A stretch of DNA of 33,216 bases from an uncultured Collinsella sp. (GCA_900546105.1 URBP01000012.1:1-33216), one strand, 5' to 3'; positions 15,875-24,617 are shown, counted from the stretch's first letter. Numbers and translations: made by a program. Notes: a model not told the origin generated them from the letters alone.

Positions 15875-17208
15875 GACCGGTCGCCTCCAAACAAATCGGG
15901 GCGAGTGGCCAGATAGGCATCAAGGGCCTCGAGCGCACGGTCCGCATAGGCCTGGTAGCGGTCGCGCTTGCTGCGGCGCTTACCGTCCTCGAGTGGCGGC
16001 ACCAGACCAAAGTTGACATGCATAGGCTGATAGCCAACGGTGGCAGGATCGGTCGCATAGCCCACGAGCGCACCCAGGGCGCCCACGCGCGGCAACTCGA
16101 CGCCCGCGGCACCGATAGCCTCGGCATAGGTGTTGAGCGCCGCGAGCAAACCTGTCGCCACGGCTTCCATGTACCCCTCGGTGCCGGTGATCTGACCGGC
16201 CAGGCGCACGCCGGTACCGGGCACGGCAAAGGTGCCATCGAGCACGTGCGGGGCGTCGACAAAGGTATTGCGGTGCATGACACCGTAGCGGAAGAACTCA
16301 GCGTTCTCCAGGCCCGGCACCATATGGAAGACGCGCTTCTGCTCGCCAAAGGTCAGGTTGGTCTGGAAGCCCACCAAGTTATAGGCGGTCTTCTCCTTGT
16401 TCTCGGCACGCAGCTGAATCGCCGCCCAGGGGCGACGTCCGGTACGCGGGTCGGTGAGGCCGACGGGCTTCATGGCGCCAAAGCGAATGGCGTCCTTGCC
16501 GGTGCGTGCAACCTCCTCGGCAGGCTGGCAGGCCTGGAACAGATCGCCGCCCTCAAAGTCCTTGAGCACCACGCGGTCGGCCGTGGTGAGCGCCTCGATA
16601 AAGGCCTCGTACTCCTCCTTATTGAGCGGAGCGTTGAGATAGTCGCCGCTCCCCTGCTCCTCGTAGCGCGACTGCGAGAACAGCACATCCATATCGAGCG
16701 TAGAGGCATCGACGATCGGAGCCGCGGCATCGAAAAACGCAAGGGCGTCGCCACCGACGAGCTTCATGACCTCTTCGCTCAGCGCCGGCGAGCACAAGGG
16801 GCCAGCGGCAATGACCACATGGCCCTCGGGAATCTGCGTGACCTCGCCGTGAATGATCTCGATATTGGGACGGGCGGCAACCTCGGCCTCGACAAGCTCG
16901 GAAAACTTGACACGGTCGACCGCCAGGGCCCCGCCGGCGGGAACGGCCGCACGATGGGCGCAATCGAGCAGGACCGAGCCCATGCGCTCAAGCTCGGCCT
17001 TCAGCAAACCAGCCGCGGAATCCGGACGGGTCGACTTAAACGAATTGGAGCAGACGAGCTCTGCCAGGTGATCGGTATGGTGGGCCGGGGAGCTCACCTG
17101 GGGGCGCATCTCGCACAGCTTTACGGCAAACCCGCGGTCTGCCAGCTGGATCGCGCACTCCGAACCCGCCAGACCCCCACCGATAACTGTCACCTGATCG
17201 AACTGCAT
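15871..17208 (-). CDS. trmFO: Folate-dependent tRNA (uracil-54) methyltransferase
   Basis: Uses FAD and methylenetetrahydrofolate to make m5U54 (ribothymidine) in the tRNA T-loop. The 445-aa protein has the dinucleotide-binding VIGGGLAGSECA (8-19), the catalytic Cys53 in LVCSNSFKS and the second functional Cys227 in FQACQPAEEVA, matching B. subtilis Cys53 and Cys226. ATG 17208 with AAAGG nine bases upstream is preferred over the TTG two codons earlier. In Firmicutes the order is dprA-topA-trmFO-xerC; here topA is missing from between dprA and trmFO. The stop overlaps the probable xerC start. Confidence 0.97.
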   Translation of the reverse strand: MQFDQVTVIGGGLAGSECAIQLADRGFAVKLCEMRPQVSSPAHHTDHLAELVCSNSFKSTRPDSAAGLLKAELERMGSVLLDCAHRAAVPAGGALAVDRVKFSELVEAEVAARPNIEIIHGEVTQIPEGHVVIAAGPLCSPALSEEVMKLVGGDALAFFDAAAPIVDASTLDMDVLFSQSRYEEQGSGDYLNAPLNKEEYEAFIEALTTADRVVLKDFEGGDLFQACQPAEEVARTGKDAIRFGAMKPVGLTDPRTGRRPWAAIQLRAENKEKTAYNLVGFQTNLTFGEQKRVFHMVPGLENAEFFRYGVMHRNTFVDAPHVLDGTFAVPGTGVRLAGQITGTEGYMEAVATGLLAALNTYAEAIGAAGVELPRVGALGALVGYATDPATVGYQPMHVNFGLVPPLEDGKRRSKRDRYQAYADRALEALDAYLATRPDLFGGDRS

Positions 17209-17222
17209 CTGCAAACACCTTT

Positions 17223-18158
17223 CTAATTGACACGTTTTCCATTGTGACCGAAGGGCGTCTGGGCGTGAAGGGCAAACTTGGAGGGCGCATACCTTCCATC
17301 CATCATGCGCTCGATAAGGCCCTCGAGTTCAAGCGAACCCAAGAGTTTGAGCACTCCGACGGCATCGAGCGAGACAAGCGCCGCGATGTCGTCGACCTTG
17401 AGCGGAGAGGCGATGAGCGCATGCATCACGGTCTGCTGTGTTGGATCCAGGTCGGCAATGCCGGGAGCATCGGGGCGCGAGTAGCGCAGGGTGCCGTAGA
17501 TGCGTGAGATAGCCATCTCGATAGATTCCTCGTCGATGATGCAGCAGGCACCGTTCGCAATGAGGTAATTCGTACCACGCGACTCGGGCGATAGGATCGA
17601 CCCCGGCACGGCAAGAAGTTCGCGCCCCAAATCCATAGCAGCCTCGGCTGTAGAAAACGTCCCGGAAGGCATACCTGCCTCGGATACAAAGAGGGCTTGC
17701 GACAGGGCCGCGATCACGCGATTGCGGCGTGGAAAGGAAAACTTGCGCGGACCCATGCCCCACGGGGATATCGACACGACCGCGCCACCCGTATCGAGCG
17801 AGCGAGTAATAAGCCCCGCGCTCGAACGCGGGTAGACCACGTCGGCGCCCGTCCCCAGCACCACGACGTGTTTGCCGCCGGCGTTGACCGCAGCCCAACC
17901 CGAGGCCTGGTCACAACCGACCGCGCCGCCCGAAACAACCGTCACTCCCGCCTCGACCGCCACCTTTGCCGCAAGCTCTGCCACGGCAAGACCATACGGC
18001 GAGGCCTTTCGCGCGCCGATGATGGAGAGCGCGGGCGTCGAAAGCGCCTCGGGGTTGCCGCGCACATAGAGCGTCTGAGGTACATCAGAAAGCTCCAAAA
18101 CGGTCTCGGGATACAACGCGTCACCTGGATGCAGCTCGAAGGTCCCCTCGGCCATCAT
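17223..18158 (-). CDS. dprA: DNA-processing protein DprA with variant nucleotide-binding motif
   Basis: Loads RecA on incoming single-stranded DNA in natural transformation. The 311-aa protein has the extended Rossmann fold: LSIIGARKASPYG, VVSGGAVGCDQASGWAAV, GTGADVVYPRSS, PRRNRVIAALSQA and the long GTFSTAEAAMDLGRELLAVPG segment. A C-terminal winged-helix (roughly the last 65 residues) follows. The usual SGxAxGID..AH motif is changed to SGGAVGCDQASGW, losing the Ile and His. Start ATG 18158, five bases after AGGAGG, overlaps the comM stop; the adjacent ATG 18155 is also possible. Upstream in-frame sequence lies inside comM and is not DprA-like. The neighbouring comM supports a competence role. 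Confidence 0.93.
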   Translation of the reverse strand: MMAEGTFELHPGDALYPETVLELSDVPQTLYVRGNPEALSTPALSIIGARKASPYGLAVAELAAKVAVEAGVTVVSGGAVGCDQASGWAAVNAGGKHVVVLGTGADVVYPRSSAGLITRSLDTGGAVVSISPWGMGPRKFSFPRRNRVIAALSQALFVSEAGMPSGTFSTAEAAMDLGRELLAVPGSILSPESRGTNYLIANGACCIIDEESIEMAISRIYGTLRYSRPDAPGIADLDPTQQTVMHALIASPLKVDDIAALVSLDAVGVLKLLGSLELEGLIERMMDGRYAPSKFALHAQTPFGHNGKRVN

Positions 18159-19678
18159 TGGTCCCTCCTTCCCTGGTACATCGCCGCCTCGAGCACGTGG
18201 TCCTGCGTCACTTGCTCGCTCTCGGCGACATCTGCGATCGTGCGCGCAATGCGAACCAGGCGCACGATGCCACGCCCTGTGAGATGCGTGCGTTTGGACA
18301 GACCGAGTACGCATTTCTCGGCAGCATCATCGAGCTCAAAGGTCGAAACGACGCCGTCAATGGACCGCGTCTCGTCATCCTCGGCCTCGGCATCCGCATC
18401 GTCCATACGAGACTCGCGCCAGGTGCGAAAAGCGCGACCGCGCACAACGTAGTCACGTAACTCGGCCGACGACATACCCTCCGCGCCCTCGATAATCACC
18501 TGGGGATCGGGACGGGTCACATCGATCATCATGTCGATACGGTCGGCCAAAGGACCGCGCAGCTTTGCCCGATAGCGCTCGACCATCGATGCCGAGCAGC
18601 GGCACGGCACCTCGCGGTCGCCCAAAAAGCCGCAGGGGCAGGGATTGCTCGCAGCGAGCAGCTGAAAGCGCGACGGGAAGGTAAAGGCCCCGTCGACGCG
18701 TACGATCCTCACATAGCCGCGTTCGATGGGCTGACGCAGCGTCTGCAGCACACCCGTGGGAAACTCGGCAAGCTCGTCCAAAAAGAGCACGCCGCCATGA
18801 GCAAGGCTAATCTCACCCGGGTGCACCGGGCGCCCGCCGCCGATAAGGCCTGCGGTCGAAATACTGTGATGGGGGCTTCGAAACGGCCGATGACCTGCCA
18901 ATAAGCCATCGATGTTCTCGCCCAAGACCGAATGGATGCACAGTGCCTCCTGCTGATCCTCAACGGAAAGCTCAGGCAGAATGCCAGTCATACGGCGCGC
19001 AAGCATCGTCTTGCCCGATCCCGGGGACCCGATCATAAGCAAACCGAGCTCACCCGCTGCCGCCAGTGCCATGCCGCGTTTGGCAACCTCCTGCCCCAGC
19101 ACGTCGGCATAGTCGAGTTCGGGCTCAAAAGTAGCCTCCACACCCTCGGAATCCAGATAATGCCGCGCGGCATCGCCCATGCCATGGGCAAGCTGAGACA
19201 AATGATCTATGAATCCGCAATCCACGCCCGCGAGTGGCACATGCTGGTCTGATCTGCCGGCGATAAAAGACAGCCCCAAATCACGCGCCAATAACTGAAA
19301 CGCCACCTCGCCCTTGACGGGAAGCACCGTACCGTCCAAGCCAAGCTCACCGGCGATAAGACAACGATCGAGGTTGTCGCGGGGAATCTGACCATCGGCC
19401 GCCAATACCGCGATGGCGATGGGAAGATCAAAGCCGCTACCGGTCTTGCGAATATCGCCAGGTGCCAGATTGACCGTAATGCCCGAGCGTGGGATCTCGA
19501 ACCCGGCGGAGCGCATCGCACAGCGAATGCGACCACGCGACTCCATCACCTCCATACTCGGGATGCCGAGCATCTGAATGCCCGGAACGCCGCCGGCAAG
19601 CGAGACCTCGACCGTGACGTGAATCGCCTCGACGCCGCGGATGCAGGCCGCGTGAACCGCAAACGTCTCGAACGCCAT
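18155..19678 (-). CDS. comM: ComM/YifB family Mg-chelatase-like AAA+ ATPase
   Basis: A hexameric helicase-like ATPase that promotes branch migration of transforming DNA in bacteria where it has been studied. The 507-aa protein shows an N-terminal ChlI-type domain with GIQMLGIPS and RIRCAMRSAGF, Walker A GSPGSGKT at 217-224, Walker B GGVLFLDE at 295-302, a Cys-rich PCPCGFLGD...CRCS stretch, and a C-terminal lid domain. Start ATG 19678 overlaps the yraN stop (TGATG). A longer open frame to 19876 only re-reads yraN DNA. The yraN-comM-dprA order is typical of actinobacteria. Confidence 0.96.
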   Translation of the reverse strand: MAFETFAVHAACIRGVEAIHVTVEVSLAGGVPGIQMLGIPSMEVMESRGRIRCAMRSAGFEIPRSGITVNLAPGDIRKTGSGFDLPIAIAVLAADGQIPRDNLDRCLIAGELGLDGTVLPVKGEVAFQLLARDLGLSFIAGRSDQHVPLAGVDCGFIDHLSQLAHGMGDAARHYLDSEGVEATFEPELDYADVLGQEVAKRGMALAAAGELGLLMIGSPGSGKTMLARRMTGILPELSVEDQQEALCIHSVLGENIDGLLAGHRPFRSPHHSISTAGLIGGGRPVHPGEISLAHGGVLFLDELAEFPTGVLQTLRQPIERGYVRIVRVDGAFTFPSRFQLLAASNPCPCGFLGDREVPCRCSASMVERYRAKLRGPLADRIDMMIDVTRPDPQVIIEGAEGMSSAELRDYVVRGRAFRTWRESRMDDADAEAEDDETRSIDGVVSTFELDDAAEKCVLGLSKRTHLTGRGIVRLVRIARTIADVAESEQVTQDHVLEAAMYQGRRDQ

Positions 19679-20163
19679 CACGACACCTGCCAATCGAACG
19701 CGTTGTACTGATGCTCGATCTCGGCGATATGCCCGCCGCGAATGGTGACACCCACGGCATCGAAGCGAATCGCCTTGAGCGGATAATGCTCCATGAGATA
19801 GCAACTTGCGATGCGGCGGTAGCGGCGTTGCTTTTGGGCGTCCACGGCCTCCTCGGGAAAGACCCGCGTGGTGCAATCCAGGGCGACGCGTCTGGTCTTG
19901 ACCTCGGCCATCACCACGACATCGTCGAGCTCATCAAGCAGCACCAGATCGGCCTCGCCCTCGGTGCAACGATAACCCTGTTCCAGCAAGGTGTAGCCGC
20001 GCTCGTTAAAGTAGTCGATGGTGATCAGCTCGCCCAGCATGCCCAGCTCGCGGGGACTGAGTCCCTTGATAAACTCGGGCGTCATCGCCCCGCAGTCGAG
20101 CTCGCCGTTTTCCCAACGCTCCTTGAGCCGCTGCGTCTTGCTCTTTTTGCTTGCGGCACTCAT
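19678..20163 (-). CDS. yraN: YraN family (UPF0102) putative nuclease
   Basis: A small protein with a restriction-endonuclease-like fold whose role is unsettled; its usual place beside rnhB and comM suggests DNA or RNA processing. The 161-aa protein has the family core GMLGELITIDYFNERGYTLL, then GEADLV (Glu70, Asp72) and AEVKTRR (Glu87, Lys89), the predicted catalytic residues. It carries about 35 extra N-terminal residues that are charged and Lys-rich at first (MSAASKKSKTQRLKERWEN). ATG 20163, eight bases after AAAGGAG, is chosen; the open frame extends upstream to 20295 but crosses the rnhB terminator. It begins its own transcription unit, for which I see no clear promoter. Confidence 0.9.
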   Translation of the reverse strand: MSAASKKSKTQRLKERWENGELDCGAMTPEFIKGLSPRELGMLGELITIDYFNERGYTLLEQGYRCTEGEADLVLLDELDDVVVMAEVKTRRVALDCTTRVFPEEAVDAQKQRRYRRIASCYLMEHYPLKAIRFDAVGVTIRGGHIAEIEHQYNAFDWQVS

Positions 20164-20261
20164 GGGGTCTCCTTTCCCGCACACTGCATTGCCCCGATGA
20201 TGAGGGCACCTTTCATGCGGGTAAGTACCGGAAGCAAACCAAAAGCTGACCAAATGCCAAC

Positions 20262-20303
20262 AAAAAACGGGCCGTACGCAACAATCACGTTGCACACGGC
20301 CCG
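20262..20303 (-). terminator. Rho-independent terminator after rnhB
   Basis: An 8-bp outer stem (CGGGCCGT 20268-20275 with ACGGCCCG 20296-20303) enclosing GCAAC/GTTGC, followed on the minus strand by TTTTTTG. It separates rnhB from the yraN unit. Confidence 0.85.
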
Positions 20304-20352
20304 CTACCAGCAGGTTTATAAAACGCCAGGGGTCCCTGTCTCCACAATTGAC

Positions 20353-21141
20353 CTAGAAAAGGCGCTCAGTCTGCAGAAAGTTTCCGCAAAAGCTCACGCG
20401 GTGCAGCGGACAAAGTCCATGTTTGCGAATCGCCTCGATGTGCTCGGGGCTTGCGTAGCCCTTCGACTCGGCTAGATGATACTCGGGGTACTCGGCGTCG
20501 TACTCGACCATCATCTCGTCACGCGTGACCTTGGCCATGATGGACGCCGCGGCGATGCAGGCGATTTTGGCATCGCCCTTCACCACGTCGCGCTCGTTGG
20601 GAACGGCGCCCAAGGGGTTGCCATCCATGAGGACGCAGTCGGGTTCAAGTCCCGTATCGGCCACGGCGCCCGCAACGGCGGTACGGAGAGCACGGGCCAT
20701 GCCCATCTCATCGATATCCTTCGGCGCAATATGGCAAAAACCGATCGCCGTCGCCACCTCGGCAATCTTCACTGAGAGCAACTCGCGGCGCGCCGGCGTG
20801 AGCTTTTTGGAATCGTTTATACCCCAAACGTGCGGCTCCATAGGAAGACAGACGGCGCACACCGTCAAAGGACCGGCCACCGATCCGCGACCCACCTCAT
20901 CGACACCAACGACCACCCCATCGCCGCCAAGCTCATGCATAAGCTCGTACATGTCATTGACGCGCTCGCGCTCGGCAAGCTCTTTGGCATGGCGTTTGAG
21001 GGCGCGTTCACAAGCCTTGATCACCTGCTGGCGCGGGTCCTCGCGATAATGCTCCACGAGGGCGGGAATCTCCTCAAACGTAGCGCTCGCCAACTCACCG
21101 GCAACCTGCGATGCCGAAACCGAGCTCGTCATGTTGGCCAT
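20353..21141 (-). CDS. rnhB: Ribonuclease HII
   Basis: Removes RNA from RNA-DNA hybrids and single ribonucleotides from DNA. The 262-aa protein has the catalytic residues Asp81 and Glu82 in GVDEVGRGSVAGP, Asp173 in LMDGNP, and Asp208 in AKVTRDEM. An N-terminal extension of about 75 residues precedes the catalytic domain, as in the longer Firmicutes-type enzymes. ATG 21141 follows AAGGAGG by about seven bases; the ATG 18 bases upstream has no SD. No promoter is visible between it and rplS, so it probably depends on readthrough of the rplS terminator. Confidence 0.96.
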   Translation of the reverse strand: MANMTSSVSASQVAGELASATFEEIPALVEHYREDPRQQVIKACERALKRHAKELAERERVNDMYELMHELGGDGVVVGVDEVGRGSVAGPLTVCAVCLPMEPHVWGINDSKKLTPARRELLSVKIAEVATAIGFCHIAPKDIDEMGMARALRTAVAGAVADTGLEPDCVLMDGNPLGAVPNERDVVKGDAKIACIAAASIMAKVTRDEMMVEYDAEYPEYHLAESKGYASPEHIEAIRKHGLCPLHRVSFCGNFLQTERLF

Positions 21142-21170
21142 ACCAGGCCCTCCTTGCATGCAAATCAGAT

Positions 21171-21200
21171 AAAAAGAAGGGCCACCCGAAGGTGACCCTT
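21171..21200 (-). terminator. UUCG-looped terminator/attenuator after rplS
   Basis: Stem AAGGG-CACC with GGTG-CCCTT (one C-A mismatch) and a CGAA loop that reads UUCG in the minus-strand RNA, followed by TTTTT. It lies 34 bp after the rplS stop and immediately before rnhB. Confidence 0.85.
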
Positions 21201-21234
21201 GTGTCCAAACGAGTGGACAGACGCTGCGATCTTC

Positions 21235-21576
21235 TTAGCGCTTCTCGGGGATGCGAGCAGCCTTGCCCACCTTGTCGCGGAGGTAGTACAGCTTGGCGCG
21301 ACGGACGCGACCATGACGAACGACCTCGAGCTTGGCGATCTTGGGGCTGTGAAGCGGGAAGGTACGCTCAACACCGACACCGAAGGACATCTTGCGGACG
21401 GTGAAGGTCTCGCGGGCACCGGCGCCGGCCATGCGGATGACGTCGCCCTGGAAGACCTGGATGCGCTCGCGGTCGCCTTCCTTAATGCGGTAGTGAACCT
21501 TGACGTTGTCGGCGACGCGAACCTGAGGAATGTCCTCGCGGATCTGCTGACGCTCGATTGCGCGGATGTAATCCAT
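21235..21576 (-). CDS. rplS: 50S ribosomal protein L19
   Basis: Located at the 30S-50S interface. The 113-aa protein begins MDYIRAIERQQIRED and has VRVADNVKVHYRIKEGDRERIQVFQGDVI and a basic C-terminus KLYYLRDKVGKAARI, typical of L19. ATG 21576 follows AAGGAA by six bases. It stands apart from rpsP-rimM-trmD, its usual partners, with lepB, glyQ, glyS, ppsR and ppdK in between, and has its own promoter. Confidence 0.98.
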   Translation of the reverse strand: MDYIRAIERQQIREDIPQVRVADNVKVHYRIKEGDRERIQVFQGDVIRMAGAGARETFTVRKMSFGVGVERTFPLHSPKIAKLEVVRHGRVRRAKLYYLRDKVGKAARIPEKR

Positions 21577-21645
21577 GTGCAATTCCTTACTCTTCTAGAG
21601 GTGCCGTACCACCTTGGCCGGCACGTAGTTGAACAAACGTATTCG

Positions 21646-21673
21646 AGTATACACGCGCGGGTTTCTGCTGCAA
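21646..21673 (-). promoter_or_regulatory. Promoter and leader of rplS
   Basis: On the minus strand TTGCAG (21673-21668), 16-bp spacer, TATACT (21651-21646). The leader of about 65 nt contains a hairpin (GTGCCG/CGGCAC, 21601-21624) shortly before the SD; L19 leaders are regulatory in some bacteria. Confidence 0.6.
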
Positions 21674-21719
21674 GAACAATTTTTTACGCAGACAAAAAGA
21701 CAAAACCCGCACATGATAA

Positions 21720-21747
21720 CCGCCCGCCTCACGAATGAGGCGGGCGG
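21720..21747 (-). terminator. UUCG-looped hairpin after ppdK
   Basis: A perfect 12-bp stem (CCGCCCGCCTCA / TGAGGCGGGCGG) with a loop that reads UUCG in the minus-strand RNA, 39 bp after the ppdK stop. The U-tract is poor (TTATCATG), so termination may be incomplete. Confidence 0.7.
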
Positions 21748-21785
21748 CATGAAGGGGGCTACGCTAGGCGTCTATACCCAAAACG

Positions 21786-24536
21786 TTAGGCGGAACGCTT
21801 CGCCTCGAGCTTGGCCTGGGCGGCAGCCAGGCGTGCGAGGGGCACGCGGTAGGGCGAGCAGGACACATAGTCCACATCGGCCACGTTAAACAGGCCCTTG
21901 ATGGACTTGGGGTCGCCGCCGTGCTCGCCACACACGCCAAAGTGCATGCCGGGGTTGGTGGCGCGACCCTTCTCGACGGCCATGCGCACCAGCTCGAGTA
22001 CCGCAGAGTCGATGGTCTCGAAGGGGTTATCCTTCAAGATCTTCTTGTGCATGTACAGCGGGATGAACTTGGCCTCGGCATCGTCGCGGGAGAAGCCGAA
22101 GGTCGTCTGCGTGAGGTCGTTGGTGCCAAAGCAGAAGAAGTCGGCATGATGGGCGATCTCGTCGGCGACCATGCAGGCACGCGGCAGCTCGAGCATCGTG
22201 CCCACGGGAATATTGAGCTCGACGCCTTCCTCGGCGGAAACCTCGGCGATCACGCGCTCGATGACCTCGCGGGTCTGGACATGCTCCGCCGTGATGGAGA
22301 CGAGCGGGACCATAATCTCGGGACGCGGGTCGACGCCTTCCTTGATAAGGCGGGCAGCAGCCGTTGCCACGGCACGGACCTGCATGAGCGGCAGATCGCT
22401 AAAGACGACGGACAGGCGCACGCCGCGTAGGCCGAGCATGGGGTTCGACTCGACCATGCCGTCGATACGACGCAGGCGGGTGCGCAGGACGGCAAGCTCT
22501 TCCTCGCTGGCGCCAGCGGCTTCCTTCTTGGTGATGGCGACCTCGAGCTCGCGAGGATTATCCAGGAACTCATGAAGCGGCGGATCGAGCAGGCGAACGA
22601 CCACGTCGCGACCGGACATAGTCTTGAACATCGCCAGGAAGTCCTCGGTCTGAACCTTGAGCAGGTCGGCCAGGGCCTGCTGCTTCACGGTCTCATCGTC
22701 AGACAGGATAAAGCTCTGGATGATGTTCTTACGGTCGCCCAGGAACATATGCTCGGTGCGGCACAGGCCGATGGCCTCGGCACCAAACTCGAGGGCGAGC
22801 TCAGCGTCCTCAGGGTTGTCGGCGTTGACGCGCACGTGGTTGGCATGACCACAGGTCTCGTCCAGGCGAATCTCGTCGGCCCAGGAAAGGATAGTGTCCA
22901 GGTCGCCGGTAAGCTCGGCGGAGACCAGGTCGACGAGACCGTCGACGACGATGCCCTGGGTGCCGTCGATGGAGATGACATCGCCCTCGTGCAACACGCG
23001 GTCGCTGCCCTCGATGCGCACGACCTTCTCGGCGGCGTCGATGTGGAAGCGTTCAACGCCGCAGACGCAGGGCGTACCCATGCCGCGGGCGATAACGGCG
23101 GCATGGCTCGTCTTGCCACCGTGGCTGGTCAGGATGCCCTCGGCGGCGACCATGCCCTTCAGGTCATCGGGGTTGGTCTCCCAACGAACCAGAATGACCT
23201 TGTGACCCTCGTTGGCGCGCGCGACGGCGTCATCGCTCGAGAACACGACCTCGCCCACGGCGGCACCGGGGCTGGCGTTAAGACCGCTGGCCAGCGCCTC
23301 GTACTTCTTGGAGGCGTCAAACTGCGGGTGCAGAAGCTGGTCGAGCTGCGCGGGATTGATGCGGCTCACGGCCTCCTCGCGAGTGATCAGGCCCTCCTCG
23401 ACCATTTCGATGGCGATGCGCAGGGCGGCGGTGGCAGTGCGCTTGCCCACGCGAGTCTGGAGCATCCAGAGCTTACCCTGCTCGATGGTGAACTCGATGT
23501 CGCACATGTCGCGATAGTGATCCTCGAGCGTCAGGAACACGCGCTCGAGCTCCTCACCTGCGGACTCGAGGCCCGGGGTGGTCTTGAGGTCGGCGATGGG
23601 CTCGGTATTGCGGATGCCGGCGACGACATCCTCGCCCTGGGCGTTGACCAGAAAGTCGCCGTAGAACTCCTTAGTGCCGTCGGCCGGGTTGCGCGTAAAG
23701 GCGACGCCGGTCGCGGAGGTCTCACCCTTGTTGCCAAAAGCCATAGCCTGGACGTTGACGGCAGTACCGAGCTCGTCGGAGATGCCGTGCTGTTTGCGGT
23801 AGATGCAGGCGCGCTCGTTCATCCAGCTGCCAAAGACGGCCTGGATGGCAAGGCGCAACTGGAGCTCCGGATCATGCGGGAAGACGGGCTTGCCGCCGGT
23901 GACCTCGAGCTCGGGATACAGGGCGGCCTCGACGTTATCAGAGAAGATGCCCTTGAAGGTCTCGACAAGCTCCTGAAGGTCCTCGGCCGAAAGCTCGGAA
24001 TCGACGCGAACACCGGCGACCAGGCGGGCCTGGGTCAGGGCGTTCTCGAACAGGTCGGCATCAACACCCATAACGACGTTGGAGAACATCTGGATAAAGC
24101 GGCGGTAGCTATCCCAGGCAAAACGCGGATTTTGCGTCTGGGCGATGAGCCCCTGAACGGAGTCGTCGTTGAGGCCCAAGTTGAGGACCGTGTCCATCAT
24201 ACCGGGCATGGAAAATGGAGCGCCCGAGCGAACCGACACGAGCAACGGATCATTGTCGTCACCGAGCTTCTTGCCACAGCGGGCCTCGAGGTCGGCCTCG
24301 GCGGCAACGATCTCATCGAGTGCGCCTTCGGGCCAGACGTTGCCGGCACCGGAGTACTCGACGCAAGTCTGGCAGGTAATGGTAAAGCCACCGGGAACCG
24401 GCAGGCCGATGCGGCTCATCTCGGCAAGGTTTGCGCCCTTGCCGCCAAGCACGAAGTTCATGGACTTGTCGCCCTCAGTGACACAGGTGCCCTGGGCGTT
24501 GGTTCCAAAACGGTAAACCCTCTTGCAATCGCTCAC
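21786..24536 (-). CDS. ppdK: Pyruvate, phosphate dikinase
   Basis: Interconverts pyruvate, ATP and phosphate with PEP, AMP and PPi; works in PPi-linked glycolysis or gluconeogenesis in anaerobes. The 916-aa length fits. In order: the ATP-grasp domain (GGKGANLAEM at 31-40, VRSGAPFSMPGMMDTVLN at 102-119), the swivelling His domain with Thr476, Ser477 and catalytic His478 in GGKTSHAAVIARGMG, and the PEP-binding TIM barrel with GVCGEHGGDP near residue 870. Thr476 is the expected target of PpsR, encoded just upstream. The start is GTG 24536. Upstream lie a weak -10 (TATAGT at 24617-24612) and phased GGTAAA repeats. Confidence 0.98.
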   Translation of the reverse strand: MSDCKRVYRFGTNAQGTCVTEGDKSMNFVLGGKGANLAEMSRIGLPVPGGFTITCQTCVEYSGAGNVWPEGALDEIVAAEADLEARCGKKLGDDNDPLLVSVRSGAPFSMPGMMDTVLNLGLNDDSVQGLIAQTQNPRFAWDSYRRFIQMFSNVVMGVDADLFENALTQARLVAGVRVDSELSAEDLQELVETFKGIFSDNVEAALYPELEVTGGKPVFPHDPELQLRLAIQAVFGSWMNERACIYRKQHGISDELGTAVNVQAMAFGNKGETSATGVAFTRNPADGTKEFYGDFLVNAQGEDVVAGIRNTEPIADLKTTPGLESAGEELERVFLTLEDHYRDMCDIEFTIEQGKLWMLQTRVGKRTATAALRIAIEMVEEGLITREEAVSRINPAQLDQLLHPQFDASKKYEALASGLNASPGAAVGEVVFSSDDAVARANEGHKVILVRWETNPDDLKGMVAAEGILTSHGGKTSHAAVIARGMGTPCVCGVERFHIDAAEKVVRIEGSDRVLHEGDVISIDGTQGIVVDGLVDLVSAELTGDLDTILSWADEIRLDETCGHANHVRVNADNPEDAELALEFGAEAIGLCRTEHMFLGDRKNIIQSFILSDDETVKQQALADLLKVQTEDFLAMFKTMSGRDVVVRLLDPPLHEFLDNPRELEVAITKKEAAGASEEELAVLRTRLRRIDGMVESNPMLGLRGVRLSVVFSDLPLMQVRAVATAAARLIKEGVDPRPEIMVPLVSITAEHVQTREVIERVIAEVSAEEGVELNIPVGTMLELPRACMVADEIAHHADFFCFGTNDLTQTTFGFSRDDAEAKFIPLYMHKKILKDNPFETIDSAVLELVRMAVEKGRATNPGMHFGVCGEHGGDPKSIKGLFNVADVDYVSCSPYRVPLARLAAAQAKLEAKRSA

Positions 24537-24611
24537 GATACTTCCCCTTCCATGCGCTTACGCGCACGACCGTGGTAACGAATCGACCCGCCGGATGCGG
24601 GCCGTGAGGGA

Positions 24612-24617
24612 ACTATA
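24612..24617 (-). promoter_or_regulatory. Weak candidate ppdK -10
   Basis: TATAGT on the minus strand about 76 bp before the ppdK GTG, with no good -35 at 17 bp (TCAAGC). This suits a promoter that needs an activator, and repeats lie directly upstream. Confidence 0.4.

Noticed and set aside
20325..20352. GGAGACAGGGACC-like motif with CAGGGGTCCCTG just after rnhB, considered as another REP copy
   Set aside because: It does not pair in the register shared by the five hairpins; a different repeat is possible but one copy is not evidence.
22572..24578. Long plus-strand frame antisense to ppdK (668 codons)
   Set aside because: Same codon-bias shadow; the minus-strand product is a textbook PPDK.
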